This document shows, piece after piece, positions 1-9,994 of a DNA stretch of 64,000 nt. The stretch lies in contig BPQB01000012.1 in NCBI GenBank assembly GCA_019973155.2, forward strand, positions 248,001 through 312,000, written 5' to 3'. Both the position numbers and the translations under genes were made by a program. This DNA comes from Phanerochaete sordida. Lineage: Eukaryota; Basidiomycota; Agaricomycetes; Polyporales; Phanerochaetaceae. The notes beneath the pieces are model-generated. The model ran no database searches. It had not been told where the DNA came from and was given only the letters and a program-made list of their open reading frames with translations. Numbering within the stretch: the first letter of the stretch is position 1; the number at the start of each line of letters is the position of its first letter.

Positions 1-863
1 TTCAAAGCCGAAGGTCTGGACGATACAACACATTTCTGGAGGATGCAGAATGGCTTGGGGAACAAGACGACTAGTGTCGCATTATTGGATTATCTGATGT
101 ATACAAGCTTAAGGTGCGTGCTCAGCGTTATCCCGCACTCAAATGCTAAATCGCAAGTCGTAGAGATGATGGGACGGAAAGCAACTCAGCAATGCTCACC
201 GTGACGACTACGTCCGCAGCCACTACGTCCGCAGCGGCTTCGTTCCCAACTTCTGGCGCATCGGCATCGACTTCCTCCCTCACAAGTCCGGCAAGCGCCT
301 CTGCAACGACAGTGAAGTCCGGCACAGCTGGTGTCTCACGGGCGACACGTACCATTATCATCTCTGTCGCCGCTTCTATCGCCATCATCGTCTTCGTATT
401 GTTGGCTTTACTCTACAAAGCATGCCGCGGACGTCAGCGGCGCGGGGCTGCGAACAGGGATTATGATCACTTCCTCGGGTACACTACATCCCCTAGCTCT
501 AGGGGGGCGGGAGATCAATATCAGCATGGTTTCATCTCTGCCGATACGCAGACGTCGTCGTACCTCCATCCCACGCTAGGGTACTACTCCGTTTCTCCAT
601 TCACCCTCGCTTCCGCGAATGCATCACGACCGACACCGCGCATTTCGGAGAAGGCGCAGTACGCTCTCGTCCCGTTCTGCACGCCGTCGGCATCTCGACG
701 TGAGCAACGTGCCGCGAGAAGTAGGACAGCAGAGGCGGCGGACGACGCGAGGTCGATAGGCGATGCAAGGGTGGAGGGAGAAGCCACGCGAAGGGCTGAG
801 AGCAGCATCGCGGAGGGAACAGCCCCGCCCATGTACCAGAGCGAGGCCGAGGGACATCTGTAG
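1..863 (+). CDS. Single-pass membrane protein with PPxY tail (3' part; 5' end outside window)
   Basis: Exons 1-113 and 158-863 with a 44-bp intron (gtgcgt...gcaag); 272 residues remain and the reading frame is open from base 1. The first exon encodes the end of an ectodomain (LLDYLMYTS) that aligns with the end of the ectodomain of the gene at 60366-61675 (LFDYLIYTK). A Ser/Thr/Ala-rich stalk follows, then one hydrophobic transmembrane segment (IIISVAASIAIIVFVLLALL), a basic stop-transfer stretch (KACRGRQRRG) and a cytoplasmic tail ending in APPMYQSEAEGHL. PPMY is a PPxY motif of the kind bound by WW domains of Rsp5/Nedd4 ubiquitin ligases, and the paralogue keeps it as PPPY. The paralogue suggests that the missing 5' part holds a signal peptide and most of a beta-rich ectodomain. 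Function is unknown; a surface receptor-like or cell-wall sensor role is inference only. Confidence 0.8.
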
Positions 864-1929
864 TAGAAGTTTGAGCAAAGGGACAGTCAGCGAACTCTAA
901 CAGCGGACATTGGATCGCATCCGTAGACATCTGAGTCACGACCCGGCTGCCAGGGACGATATTGACTATCAGTAATACAATCAGCATGTATGCCTGAATG
1001 CGTTGGAATAGTAGAGCTCATAAAAAGATATCTGTACCACGCTTGCTCAACATCTGTCGTTCTTGACGCATCCAAGCCCCGCAGCATTCAATTGTCGTCG
1101 CCGCTACCAGATTATCTTGCGGCATGAGAGCGTGGCCGTCAGCATGATGTAAAATCTAGTAATAAAGCAATGAGAAAATCGTATAAGGACGCATCTACGG
1201 GGAAGTTCGAGTTCTCAATGCGGCAGCATATCGAGGGCACAGATTGTCGGCGGCATCTTGGATGTTTCTCTGGGACACTTCTGAGGATCTGATCTGTCTG
1301 TTGGAATGTCGTTGCGCCGCGCATGTGCGCATATAGCAGTGGGGCGTGAGGAAACGCGCTGGAAAGACTATGACGTCGGGGTTAGTCAGCGACGGATTAT
1401 CTGCAGAATTTTTGATTAATATGTGTCCTGTATTTAAGGAGGCCCGGAGGGCCTCACAGCATCGAACACGAGCGCTCTATCGTTACTGCCAGCGTATTAT
1501 CACCACTCCTTTTACACTTTATGCATCTGCTACTGTCTGAACGCTTCTTGCAGGACTCTATGTTGTACCAGACATTGCATTGCAAATAGATGACGGATAG
1601 CATCGGCATGTCTGGATCGCACTCTATCCTCGCCGTGCAATATCAGATCGCGGCGCCATTATGTTTGAATCAGCAGTAGCACAGCGTCCGATTAAGATTA
1701 GGATATTCCTGCGAGCCCTGGGAGGCGGCCGTGCAGCATTCATGATACGCGATTTCGCAGTCGGCACCCTCGGCGTTCATCCGATCAGTCCCAAAAGCTT
1801 CGAACAAATCCAAGATAATATGTTCGATTTCCCGATCGAGGCCCCCAAGCCTCGCTCGTCTCCATATTCGGGCTCGCTAAATAGATGTAGGGCAACGGAA
1901 TACTTCTGCAGAGGCCGCGCGAGCTGCCT
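864..1929. other. Intergenic, nothing recognised
   Basis: No reading frame here has family resemblance or a coherent splice pattern. A small palindrome (ggcccggagggcc, about 1441-1453) is the only local structure seen. It contains the 3' flanks of the convergent membrane-protein gene and lectin gene A. Confidence 0.5.
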
Positions 1930-2825
1930 TCAGGCGCGGACGATGTGCCAGAGCTGGTTCGTGTCGGTTGTAGCGGAGCCCGTGCCCGAAGCACCGACGA
2001 CACTAGTGCCACTGGCGACTTTCCTGTACAATGTGCGTCAGCGCGCCTTGCAGCCATTTTCTAGCTGTGCATACCCGTCCTTCAGAGTCACGTAAGCTGA
2101 GAAAGCTTCCGTTAGTATCTAGTGCTAGGAAAAAAAAATAGGAGACGTACTCTTAGTGCTAGTATTGAAGATACTGTGTAAAAATGCAGGAACGTCAGTA
2201 CTAGGCGATCACAAAGGAGGCGCGGAGCGTACACGTAGGCGGTTCGTTTGCTGTCGCGCGTAATTAGCCACCACTGGTTATCAGGGTCGTCATTCCTTCC
2301 CTTGAGGCCGTTGCAGATCAGGTCAGAGGTACCGTCTGTGCGTGCATGGACCAGTGAGCGATGGGGTGAGACCGCGTTATCAAGAATATGAACGAACTGG
2401 TAAGGTCCAAGTAAGTGCGGCTGGCCGCGCTCTCGATATGGCATGGCTGCGAATCGCGCTCGTTGTCATCAAGCTGAATGACCCAGAGCTGCGTCGCGAC
2501 CTGTTGTTCACAGAGCTCGCGCTTTGTCGTAGCTGTCACCTTGGTTCCTGATGCGAGGCGTTGTTTGTAGCTGCATCATGGTGCGCGCGAAGTAATATGC
2601 TTACCATCGGTATCGGATCCTACGGATATGCGGAATTTGTATCATCGAAAGTGGGAAACAAAGTCACAGCTCGTACCACCGACGAGGTCCAGGACGGTTC
2701 CGCTGGCGACATTCTGGATAAAATCTGCAAAGCGTTCAGTACTAGGTGGGACGTGCAAGCAAAATGGCGAGTCGCGAGAATGTAGCATGCTTACAAACTC
2801 CTGACTGGACTATTTTGGCAGCCAT
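1930..2825 (-). CDS. Ricin-B-like beta-trefoil lectin A
   Basis: Exons on the minus strand: 2825-2795, 2724-2677, 2619-2605, 2547-2398, 2335-2233, 2173-2151, 2096-2075, 2023-1930; 486 nt, 161 residues. The product starts MAAKIVQSGVYFIQNVASG and ends NQLWHIVRA. QxW-type motifs QLW, QWW and QLW mark the three beta-trefoil repeats of the ricin B / CBM13 fold, a carbohydrate-binding module. There is no signal peptide, so a cytosolic fruiting-body-type lectin is likely. Every intron position and phase matches lectin B (4438-5335). Exon lengths are identical except exon 4, which is one codon longer here, and exon 3 is only 15 nt in both. Sugar specificity cannot be read from sequence, and beta-trefoil protease inhibitors share the fold. 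The start is the ATG that aligns with that of lectin B. Confidence 0.88.
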
Positions 2826-4437
2826 GGCGATGGTAAAGCTTCGAGGTGCTGAGGACCAGGTTTGTTCAGGCTGAGAAAACGCACGCCAGAGGAACTATGA
2901 CCTTTATAAATGGAGCCAATATCAGCCAGCGAGATAACCCATGATAACCGTCCAGCGGCGTGAGACCCAGCTAAATATCTATCATGACATAGGAATGGTA
3001 TGGAAGGAGTCGATTGAATATCAAGATGTGTCGCCGCAAGCTGCGCCTAAGTCAGCCGAGTCACCCCACAGTCTAGGAAAATACCGCTCACTGTTATAGG
3101 CTCCGTAATTCCCACAGACTGAAGTGCTGTCTACGCACGATTGCATCCCTGCTTGTCATAAAGCTATGAATGGATGAGAAGCATGAGATGAGTATTTAGT
3201 CTGTATGAGTATGCCGTTTTGTCAACACGCAGAAAGAGCTCACGAGTGTCCATTCGTCTTACCAGAAGGCCAATTTGATCGAAGTCTTACCCCCGAGCGT
3301 AGATAGAAACTTGGAAAGGGTCCTGTATCTTGGAAGGATTGTCCTGCGCGAAGCGTTCGCGGAGGCAAAAATGAAGTTGAAACGAGCTTTTGAATTCAAA
3401 TAGTAGCCTACCTCAGTCCGCATGATGTAAGCACATGCGTACTCACGCACTTCCCACACCCACGCAGCCGCACATTCGTCGAACGTCAAGCCTGATACGC
3501 TCTGGCCAGCAGTTGTGCTTTGGTAAGTGTATGAGAAAAGGTACGAGCCCCACGGACACCGCATATGGTTAACACTCACCGCGGCCTCCATACACTGTGT
3601 AGCAAACGAGATCGCATAGAGCATCCAGAGATACCCATTTAACGTCCGTAAATGTTCCGCGTAGTAGGCGGGGCCGTCTGCCTCTGGTTTACCGGCCCTA
3701 AGGCCTTGAGAGCCCAGGAGATTGTGGCAGCCACTTGAGATTCCCGGTGTCGCAGTCACAATGCTGGTAGATCTGAGGATCTGCCCATTGTGTTTCTGAA
3801 GCAGGCATGCATGTAACAGCCTTCCATACTTCGCACAGTAGCTTGACTGCTTCGGACCCTTTCCAAACTTCTTACACTTAAAGAGCGCCTCTATCAAACC
3901 TAGTTCAACATTTATGGAAAGGGAGCAGTAAGTATCTTTTTCAAGTACACGCAAAAGTGTACTCGCATCGCTGTACCGGGGCTGAGCTGACCAACCCATC
4001 GTATATTACGCCGGAAATATTCTCATGGCTTACAGGTCGTCGGCAAGGACGTGCGCGCTCTCGTCCGTTACGGATCTTAGACAAGCTCATGACCGTCCTC
4101 CACCGCCAGGTGGCGTTGTACACGCGGCCTTAGGCAAGTACGTCGACCTCTCATGTGGTTTGTGTAGGCATTCAATCTTTCTCTTCCATACCATTCTAGT
4201 GTCAAACCGTGCGACCTGTTGGGTTCTGTACTGCGAGATGGATTGGCCGTGGGTCTCACGAACCCGAGGTTCAATAGCGATGTTCTGCGCACCATGGTAT
4301 GCATGATCATATTGCTTACACATATGAAGGCGTTTGCTCGTGATACGGGGCACGGACATCTGTTATATAGACTCTTTGTCTGCCCCGTTGACTAGCTAGT
4401 CCCGAGGAAACCAACTCTCAGCAACCCGCCCAACGCC
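2826..4437. other. Space between the two divergent lectin genes
   Basis: Lectin A (minus) and lectin B (plus) point away from each other, so this 1.6 kb holds both promoters. Apart from the doubtful open frame at 3259-3999, no gene, RNA or repeat is evident. Confidence 0.5.
3259..3999 (-). CDS. Long open frame, unrecognised; doubtful gene
   Basis: A 246-codon open frame between the two lectin genes. It contains hydrophobic and cysteine-bearing stretches (GYLWMLYAISFATQCMEAA, LTFDECAAAWVWEVREY) but no domain I recognise. Internal gtgagt and gtaggc sites with downstream cag acceptors would allow an intron-containing gene whose product differs from the open frame. It may also be chance, or the remains of an older gene. 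Confidence 0.2.
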   Translation of the reverse strand: MGWSAQPRYSDASTLLRVLEKDTYCSLSINVELGLIEALFKCKKFGKGPKQSSYCAKYGRLLHACLLQKHNGQILRSTSIVTATPGISSGCHNLLGSQGLRAGKPEADGPAYYAEHLRTLNGYLWMLYAISFATQCMEAAVSVNHMRCPWGSYLFSYTYQSTTAGQSVSGLTFDECAAAWVWEVREYACAYIMRTEVGYYLNSKARFNFIFASANASRRTILPRYRTLSKFLSTLGGKTSIKLAFW

Positions 4438-5335
4438 ATGTCTGCGCAACCGCTCGAGGAGGGTGTCTGTACGTATACTCCTGAATCCGAGCTCGCTCCG
4501 TCCATTCCAACGGAGCTTTGAACCGCCTTAGACTTCATCCAGAATGTCGCCACTGGAACCTGTCTGGACTTGACAGACGGTGCGTTCTGCCACACCATGA
4601 GCAGCGTTCAGCGAAGTAACACTCTGCTTGTCTACAGGCGCCAAGACAGACGGCAAGTGCATTCACCTATCCAATTGCATCCCTTCATACTGAATCGATG
4701 GTCTAATTACAGGTACACTAGTTAAGGCCGTCTCCAAGACCGATATCACCGGATGCTGGGTCCCGACGCAGCTGTGGATCATCTCCTTCAACCCGGACAG
4801 GAACGAAGATACATACCACATCGAGAACTCCACCGGGCGCACTTTCATGGAGCTTAAAGGTACGTTGCTCTAGTCATATGGCTGGCGGACGCAATTGCTC
4901 ATCAAAATATTTGATTGCAGAGGGCACGGGAAACGTGATGTGCAACGGTCTGAAGCAAGATACGGACGCCAATAACCACCAGTGGTGGAATATCGTGCGC
5001 AACGATAAGACGACTGCTTATGTGTAAGAATTACTTGGCTGCTCTCTTGAGTCTTGCTCATACTCCTGGCGTATTCGACAGCATTCAGAACGAAAAGCTG
5101 GAGAGTAAGTGACAAAGCCCCACCTCTACGGTCGCTTGCTCATGTGACTCCCTCCGTAGCCTACGTCGAGCTCAAGGACGGGTATGTATCGCTACAGAGC
5201 TCGGCTATTGCTAGTATAATGTGCTAACGTGGGCTGTACAGCAATGTCGCAAGCGGAACGGACGTCGTGGGAGCCTCGGGCACAGGCTATACGACTACCA
5301 GCACCAAGCAGCTCTGGCACATAGTCCGTGCTTAA
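4438..5335 (+). CDS. Ricin-B-like beta-trefoil lectin B
   Basis: Eight exons: 4438-4468, 4532-4579, 4638-4652, 4713-4859, 4921-5023, 5082-5104, 5160-5181, 5242-5335; 483 nt, 160 residues. The product starts MSAQPLEEGVYFIQNVATG, carries QLW, QWW and QLW motifs at the three trefoil repeats, and ends KQLWHIVRA. No signal peptide is seen. It is a close paralogue of lectin A, with the same exon plan, including a 15-nt exon 3 that encodes part of the loop before TDGT. The intron after exon 3 begins GCAAGT rather than GT, so it is a GC-AG intron. Skipping exon 3 would keep the frame and drop five residues, so two isoforms are possible. Ligand is unknown. Confidence 0.88.
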
Positions 5336-5789
5336 GCTCGGCTCGTTCCTGTACACTAGGTATCTCACTGTCGCGCTGAGTACTTGCGTCTACAAATATT
5401 ATATAGATTTGGGCTGTTGCACGTGCATGAACCACGCCCAAATATCACATCATGTGCCAGCATTTTGCGTTCACGTGTTGCAACGAGACGCTAGGTGCGA
5501 CTTCTGTACTGTGTGTATCGGTGCAATACTGTACTATTTCGATTTAGTCGAATGTAATCGGTCATACGGCCTTCGCCAGGTCCGTCATTCTCCTCTTGTC
5601 ATATCCTATCGAAGGCTCATCCGGTCATGGTAGGCAAAATAAGATACGAGTGTGTAAGTACCCTTGTTTCCCGTGCCAGCGGCGCCCATCGCTGTCATCC
5701 GGACGCAGTGGATACCTGCGTCGAATTTTGCTGGTATTGGTACGCTCAAGAAGAGATAGCGAACTGGCTCTGAAGCAGCGCATCAGACT
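5336..5789. other. Intergenic, nothing recognised
   Basis: Lies between lectin B and repeat copy A. Short open frames only, with no similarity to neighbours. Confidence 0.5.
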
Positions 5790-6090
5790 GAGCTTCAACC
5801 TAAGCCAGGCTAGTCAGCGGTTTAGAGTCCCCAGGGTCTCGGTGCCAGGGGTCCCTCGGTCTTGAGTAAAGGTTTTCTTACCGAAGTAAGTAAAGGAGTA
5901 CTAAGTAAGTAAGGCACTGCTTGCTATAACTTGTCTTCCCACCACCACTCCTCCAAAAACTGTCGCACAGTTTCAACCTTCCTCCAGCCAAGGACTGCTG
6001 TCCATTGAAATGGTAGGCGCACCCACGAATGTCTCAAGACGTTGGCCCGTAGCATTGATAAGTACTCGCCGTCGTATAAGGTTGGTACCA
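5790..6090 (+). repeat. Dispersed 0.3-kb repeat, copy A
   Basis: Collinear with copy B at 9582-9868 at roughly three-quarters identity by eye. It includes a 29-base stretch identical in both (5825-5853 here, 9607-9635 in B), a gtaagtaaagg tract, the shared line ctgcttgct...actgctgtccat, and a terminal TCGCCGTCGTATAAGGTTGG that contains a TATA-like box. It ends close to the 5' break of the pseudogene at 6115. Copy B directly precedes F-box gene 1, so the unit may be a duplicated promoter region rather than a transposon. No terminal inverted repeats or target duplications were found. Confidence 0.75.
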
Positions 6091-6114
6091 ACCCCGGGCG
6101 CAAGAGCCTGCTGC

Positions 6115-6721
6115 GCGAAGCCGCATTCGCATTCGCGACGGGGCGCGACGTCTCCACGCGCCCCGCGACCCTCGGACGCGACAGCGAGCGCGTCTCTGCG
6201 GCATTCGGCGCGTTCCGCCTCGACGGCCCGCACCACCTGTGGGCACCGGTCCCCCACGCGGACGCGTTCGCCCTGCGCCTCGAGGCAGGTGCTCTGCGCG
6301 GGCGCGGGCGGATGCGTGGACGCCGCGGCGTCGGCGTGCGCGGACAGCCCGACGTGCCACTGGCGCCTCGTCGACGCATGCGGTGTGCGCCGTGCTTGAT
6401 GACGCGGCGTTGTCGAGCGTGCCGCCTGCCCTCGCAGGCGCGCCGCCGGACGCTGCCCCGCCGACGGAGGGCGCGGTGCTCCGCGTGCAGCTCACGAGCC
6501 AGCACTTCCGCCGGCAGGTACTCGACCACCTGCGCCACGAGCATGAGGTGCTGCAAGAGCTGCACGAGGATGGCTGCGGCGCGGTCGTGCCTTTGCCGCA
6601 GCTCCTAAGCTGGGGGAAGAACGGGACCGTCCGGGAGGTCTCGGAACGCCCTTTCAACGACCTCTCCCTGTCTTGCAGTCTGGAAGGGCAGGATAGTTGG
6701 GATATCTGCGCGCCTCCCTGA
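6115..6721 (+). pseudogene. 5'-truncated, frameshifted copy of the HeLo/beta-trefoil gene
   Basis: Translated pieces in three frames align in order with the C-terminal half of the gene at 6958-9233. First comes EAAFAFATGRD...DGPHHLWAPVP (against EATFAFVTGRG...DDPHHLWAALP). After a frame change near 6275-6290 comes RQVLCAGAG...CHWRLVDA (against GKLLCEEEA...YLWRLVDV). After another change near 6376-6399 comes CAVLDDAALSSVP...VPLPQLLSWGKNG...DSWDICAPP (against CPVLYDSTLSIMP...VLPQLVRGCKDG...DNWDTCKP). The helical domain, the first trefoil and the start of the second are missing, and homology begins about 25 bases after repeat copy A. It is more GC-rich than the intact gene. A non-functional relic of a tandem duplication. 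Confidence 0.8.
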
Positions 6722-6957
6722 TGCGCTCGCTAGAGGGACGTACGGATTATCTGACTCGGTGGGATTCGTACAACCTAGGTCGAAAAAAAGACCGATAGGC
6801 CCTCTCTTCATTCCGAGATCAGGCCGTGTCCTCGATGCGAAGTCAGGGGTGCTCTGGATTGTTGCCAGCACAGACTTATCAACCGTGGGAGCGCCTGATA
6901 CAATCTAAGCTCTCTTGTGCGCAGCACAGATCTCGCTCTTACACCGCAACCGCAACC

Positions 6958-9233
6958 ATGACTAGCCCAAGATCTCGACCTGTCACACCCGTCCCAGTTG
7001 TCAGCATCTCGCCACGTTCCTTGGAGATGCACACGACTCCTCGCGAGGGCTCGCGAAGCCGCGCCGATTTGGCCCTGAGTGCCGGCGGTGCGGCGCTCGG
7101 CGCTCTCAAGGTCGTTCTTGAAGCTGTTGACACATTGCCCGTGGTGAAATACCTCGCAGGAATAAGCGTCACAATTTTGGAGACCATAGAGGTGCGCGTG
7201 GACCTTTATTACCCCCTCAGCAGGTAGCTGAGAGACGAATACAGAAGCTGCAGGCCGAAGAGAAAAGCATCAGGGATATCAGCGACCGAGCAAACAGCAC
7301 TGTTCTGACAGTCGCACAGGTGTGCCAAAGCGAAGGTATCACGGTCAATGCGCAGCTGGAAAGTGACCTTCGCGAGTTGATCAGGTGCGCACCCATTATC
7401 TCTGCATCCACATTCCGACTGGTCTAATTGACAATCTGCATAGAACGATGGAAGATATCCTACGCTTCACGCAACAGATAGCTTCGCGGCCGTGGTACAA
7501 GAAGATGTTTTCCACATCCGAAGATGCCTCGTTCTTAGTCTCCCTCGATACACGACTGACTCATGCATTCCAATTATTTGAAGTACGCAACCTCTATCGA
7601 TCTCGATTTGTTCTGATCATTCATGAATTTTCTTGTAGCTTAGATGCAACGTGAACATGCGCACCTCACAGCAAACTCTGATCGAACATGTTCAATCCTT
7701 ATCAAGAACAGTGAGCGGCTCTATGTCCCCCGGTACACCAGGAGATCGTCACACTGATGCCTCCCGATAGATGAGCGGCGTGAACATCGCAGATCAGACG
7801 ATGCACGTTACGGAAGGCCTATACGTCGTGTCCGATGCGTCTAAAGGACGTCTGATAGAAGCGGAGAACTCCAGGCCCACCTCTGAAGCCTCTCACGTCT
7901 ATGCTGCACCAGCCGGCACTAAATTGTCTCCGTACCAGCTCTGGACAATATTTCGGATAGACGGCACCGACAATAGGTACATTATTCGAAGCCTGGCGAC
8001 CGGCGCTGCCCTCGACGAACGCACTCCTGATGAAGATAATCGCGTAGCTCTGTGGTGGCTGCATGGTGAGCCTCATCAGATCTGGGAGTTTGTCGGTGTA
8101 CGACGATCGGAGTTGTAAGTATCGGAGGATAAATTATTGATAAGCTGCCATACTGTGCTCATACTACCACCCACAGAACCGACTACTGCGCCATCAGATC
8201 CGCCAATTCCCGCCGTCTTCTCGACGCGACATGTCCAGCAGGCTCGGACTGCGACTATTTGCATCTCGCCCATCAACCGGTGTACGGCGGTCCATCCGCA
8301 TCACAGCAATGGCGCCTCATCCGCTACCCATGGACCGCGCGACCACCGCGTCCGTCACCATCTCTTGGAGCGCCTCAGCTTGAACCTGTCGACCACTCTT
8401 TCCGGCGTGGGTTCTACCTGCAGAACGCACAAACAGGTCACTTCGTCGCCGCACGGGACTTCGTGAGCGCCGGGGAGGGTACTAGCTTCTCCACGACGAG
8501 CGAGGCTGGCTCCGCGACCACATGGTGGTTTCTTCACGCCACATGCGATTGGGTCGACGCGCCGCACGAAGCCACCTTCGCATTTGTGACCGGGCGCGGC
8601 GAGCGGGCCAGCCTCGCGACGCTCGACCACTGGGGGAAGAAGCGCATCACAGTCACGTGGGGAAACTTCCACCCAGACGACCCGCACCACCTGTGGGCCG
8701 CTCTGCCGCGCGACCACGGTTTCGTGTTTCGAAACCGCGCCTCGGGCAAGCTTTTGTGCGAAGAAGAGGCGAAGGTCGTTGCTGCAGTTCCAGAAAGCGG
8801 GAAGAGCTTGGCGTATCTGTGGCGCCTCGTCGACGTACTGACGGAGAATCACTGCCCGGTGCTGTATGACTCGACGCTATCGATCATGCCGCACGAGCTC
8901 GCCGTCACTTCGACTGGACTCGCACCTTCCCCTGCCTCGCCACCGCCGCAACCTGTGTTGCACACTAATGTCGCAACAGCGGAAGAATATTCCCAGCTTA
9001 TCGGTTGTCTCGAGCTTCAGCACAAGGTAATACGCGATATGCTCTCCTCCGGTTACACGTCGCTCGTCGTGCTCCCTCAGCTGGTTCGCGGCTGCAAGGA
9101 TGGCGAAATTCATGACCATAGTGTGGTCGTTCGTCAACAGGAGGACTTCATATTTCCAAAGAGGCTCAAAGGGGCAGATAACTGGGATACCTGTAAGCCG
9201 AAGGAGGCGGGAGACCTTGGGACGCCTGAGTAG
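6958..9233 (+). CDS. MLKL/HeLo-like helical domain fused to two beta-trefoil (ricin-B-like) domains
   Basis: Exons 6958-7191, 7245-7384, 7444-7582, 7639-7710, 7771-8114, 8177-9233; 661 residues. Residues ~30-195 resemble the MLKL N-terminal/HeLo-like four-helix bundle common at the N-terminus of mushroom NLRs and kinases (ALKVVLEAVDTLPVVKYLAG, IEKLQAEEKSIRDISDRA, WYKKMF, LTHAFQLFELRCNVN). In characterised proteins such domains attack membranes and cause cell death. Residues ~200-360 form a ricin-B-type trefoil with QLW, QIW and QQW. Residues ~385-520 form a second, more divergent trefoil (GFYLQNAQTGHFVAARDF, HHLW, YLWRLVD). A conserved C-terminal segment follows (LVVLPQLVRGCKDGEIHDHS, DNWDTCKP). 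There is no signal peptide or kinase/NACHT domain. Exons 5-6 could be a separate lectin gene, but the phases join cleanly across exon 4. Lectin-triggered cell-death effector is inference. Confidence 0.78.
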
Positions 9234-9581
9234 CGGGACGCCAGGACATGCATGTATCTGTATTACTGTAGTATTCCGTGAACGTCCACCAGCTATTAAG
9301 ATGGTCGTATAAACACTGTTGAATGTTCACTGCCTCCGACCCAATAAGCGTTTTTGTAACATGAGCCAGCAAACAGACACGGAGACGACGTATCTGACGC
9401 GAGCGAGACCGACCTGGCGGCGTGATGGAAGATACAACGTCGAAAGGTCCGAGCGTAGAAGGTTCCGCAGGTCATATCGTCACTGTCCGCCTCGCTGGCA
9501 GATATTATTTCCAGATATCTCCCATTTAAGCGGCTCCAGAAGAGGTGGCGAGCTGACTCGAAATTCAGTGACCAGAGCCTC
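9234..9581. other. Intergenic 3' flank, nothing recognised
   Basis: Sequence after the HeLo/beta-trefoil gene up to repeat copy B. No coding or structural signal seen. Confidence 0.45.
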
Positions 9582-9868
9582 GAGCTGAGCCAGGCTCAAC
9601 GGTCCGGAGTCCCCAGGGTCTCGGTGCCAGGGGTCTGACGAACCGTTTTGTTACCACGGTAAGTAAAGGCATGTAAGCGAGTAACTTACGCTTGGGGCGC
9701 TGCTTGCTAGAACCTGTCTTTCCACCACTACCGTTCCAAAAATTGTCGTACAGTCTCGACTTTCCTCGCGCCAAAGACTGCTGTCCATGTGGACGTTGGG
9801 CGCATACACGAAAAGCCGAAGGCGTTGGTCCGCAGCCTTGATAGTCGCCGTCGTATAAGGTTGGCACC
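9582..9868 (+). repeat. Dispersed 0.3-kb repeat, copy B (upstream of F-box gene 1)
   Basis: Partner of copy A (5790-6090). It has the same 29-base core (9607-9635), gtaagtaaagg tract and terminal TGATAGTCGCCGT plus TATAAGG. It ends 127 bases before the F-box 1 start codon, so it forms that gene's upstream region. Confidence 0.75.
9839..9860 (+). promoter_or_regulatory. TGATAGTCGCCGT element with TATA-like box, F-box gene 1
   Basis: The 13-mer TGATAGTCGCCGT at 9839-9851 is followed by TATAAGG at 9854-9860, 156 bases from motif to ATG. The exact 13-mer also lies upstream of F-box genes 2 (12126) and 5 (62555). A promoter role is inferred from position and conservation. Confidence 0.45.
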
Positions 9869-9994
9869 GCCGCGGCTATGCACTTCGCCGCCCAGCACTT
9901 AGGCTAAGGCTTCAAAACTTCGGCCTTCTCCATATCCCGTACGCTAACTTTCCGTACCCTGTGAGCAAGGCTGGTGTTAACCCATCGCAGACCC

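Noticed and set aside
1661..2095. 144-codon plus-strand open frame
   Set aside because: It lies antisense over the last exons of lectin A, whose eight exons align fully with lectin B.
6239..6721. Pseudogene tail as an independent small gene
   Set aside because: It is the third-frame remnant of a longer homologous region broken by two frame changes.
7192..7223. 32-bp intron in the HeLo/lectin gene
   Set aside because: Too short for this genome. Acceptor at 7244 gives a 53-bp intron and the family-like reading IEKLQAEEK.
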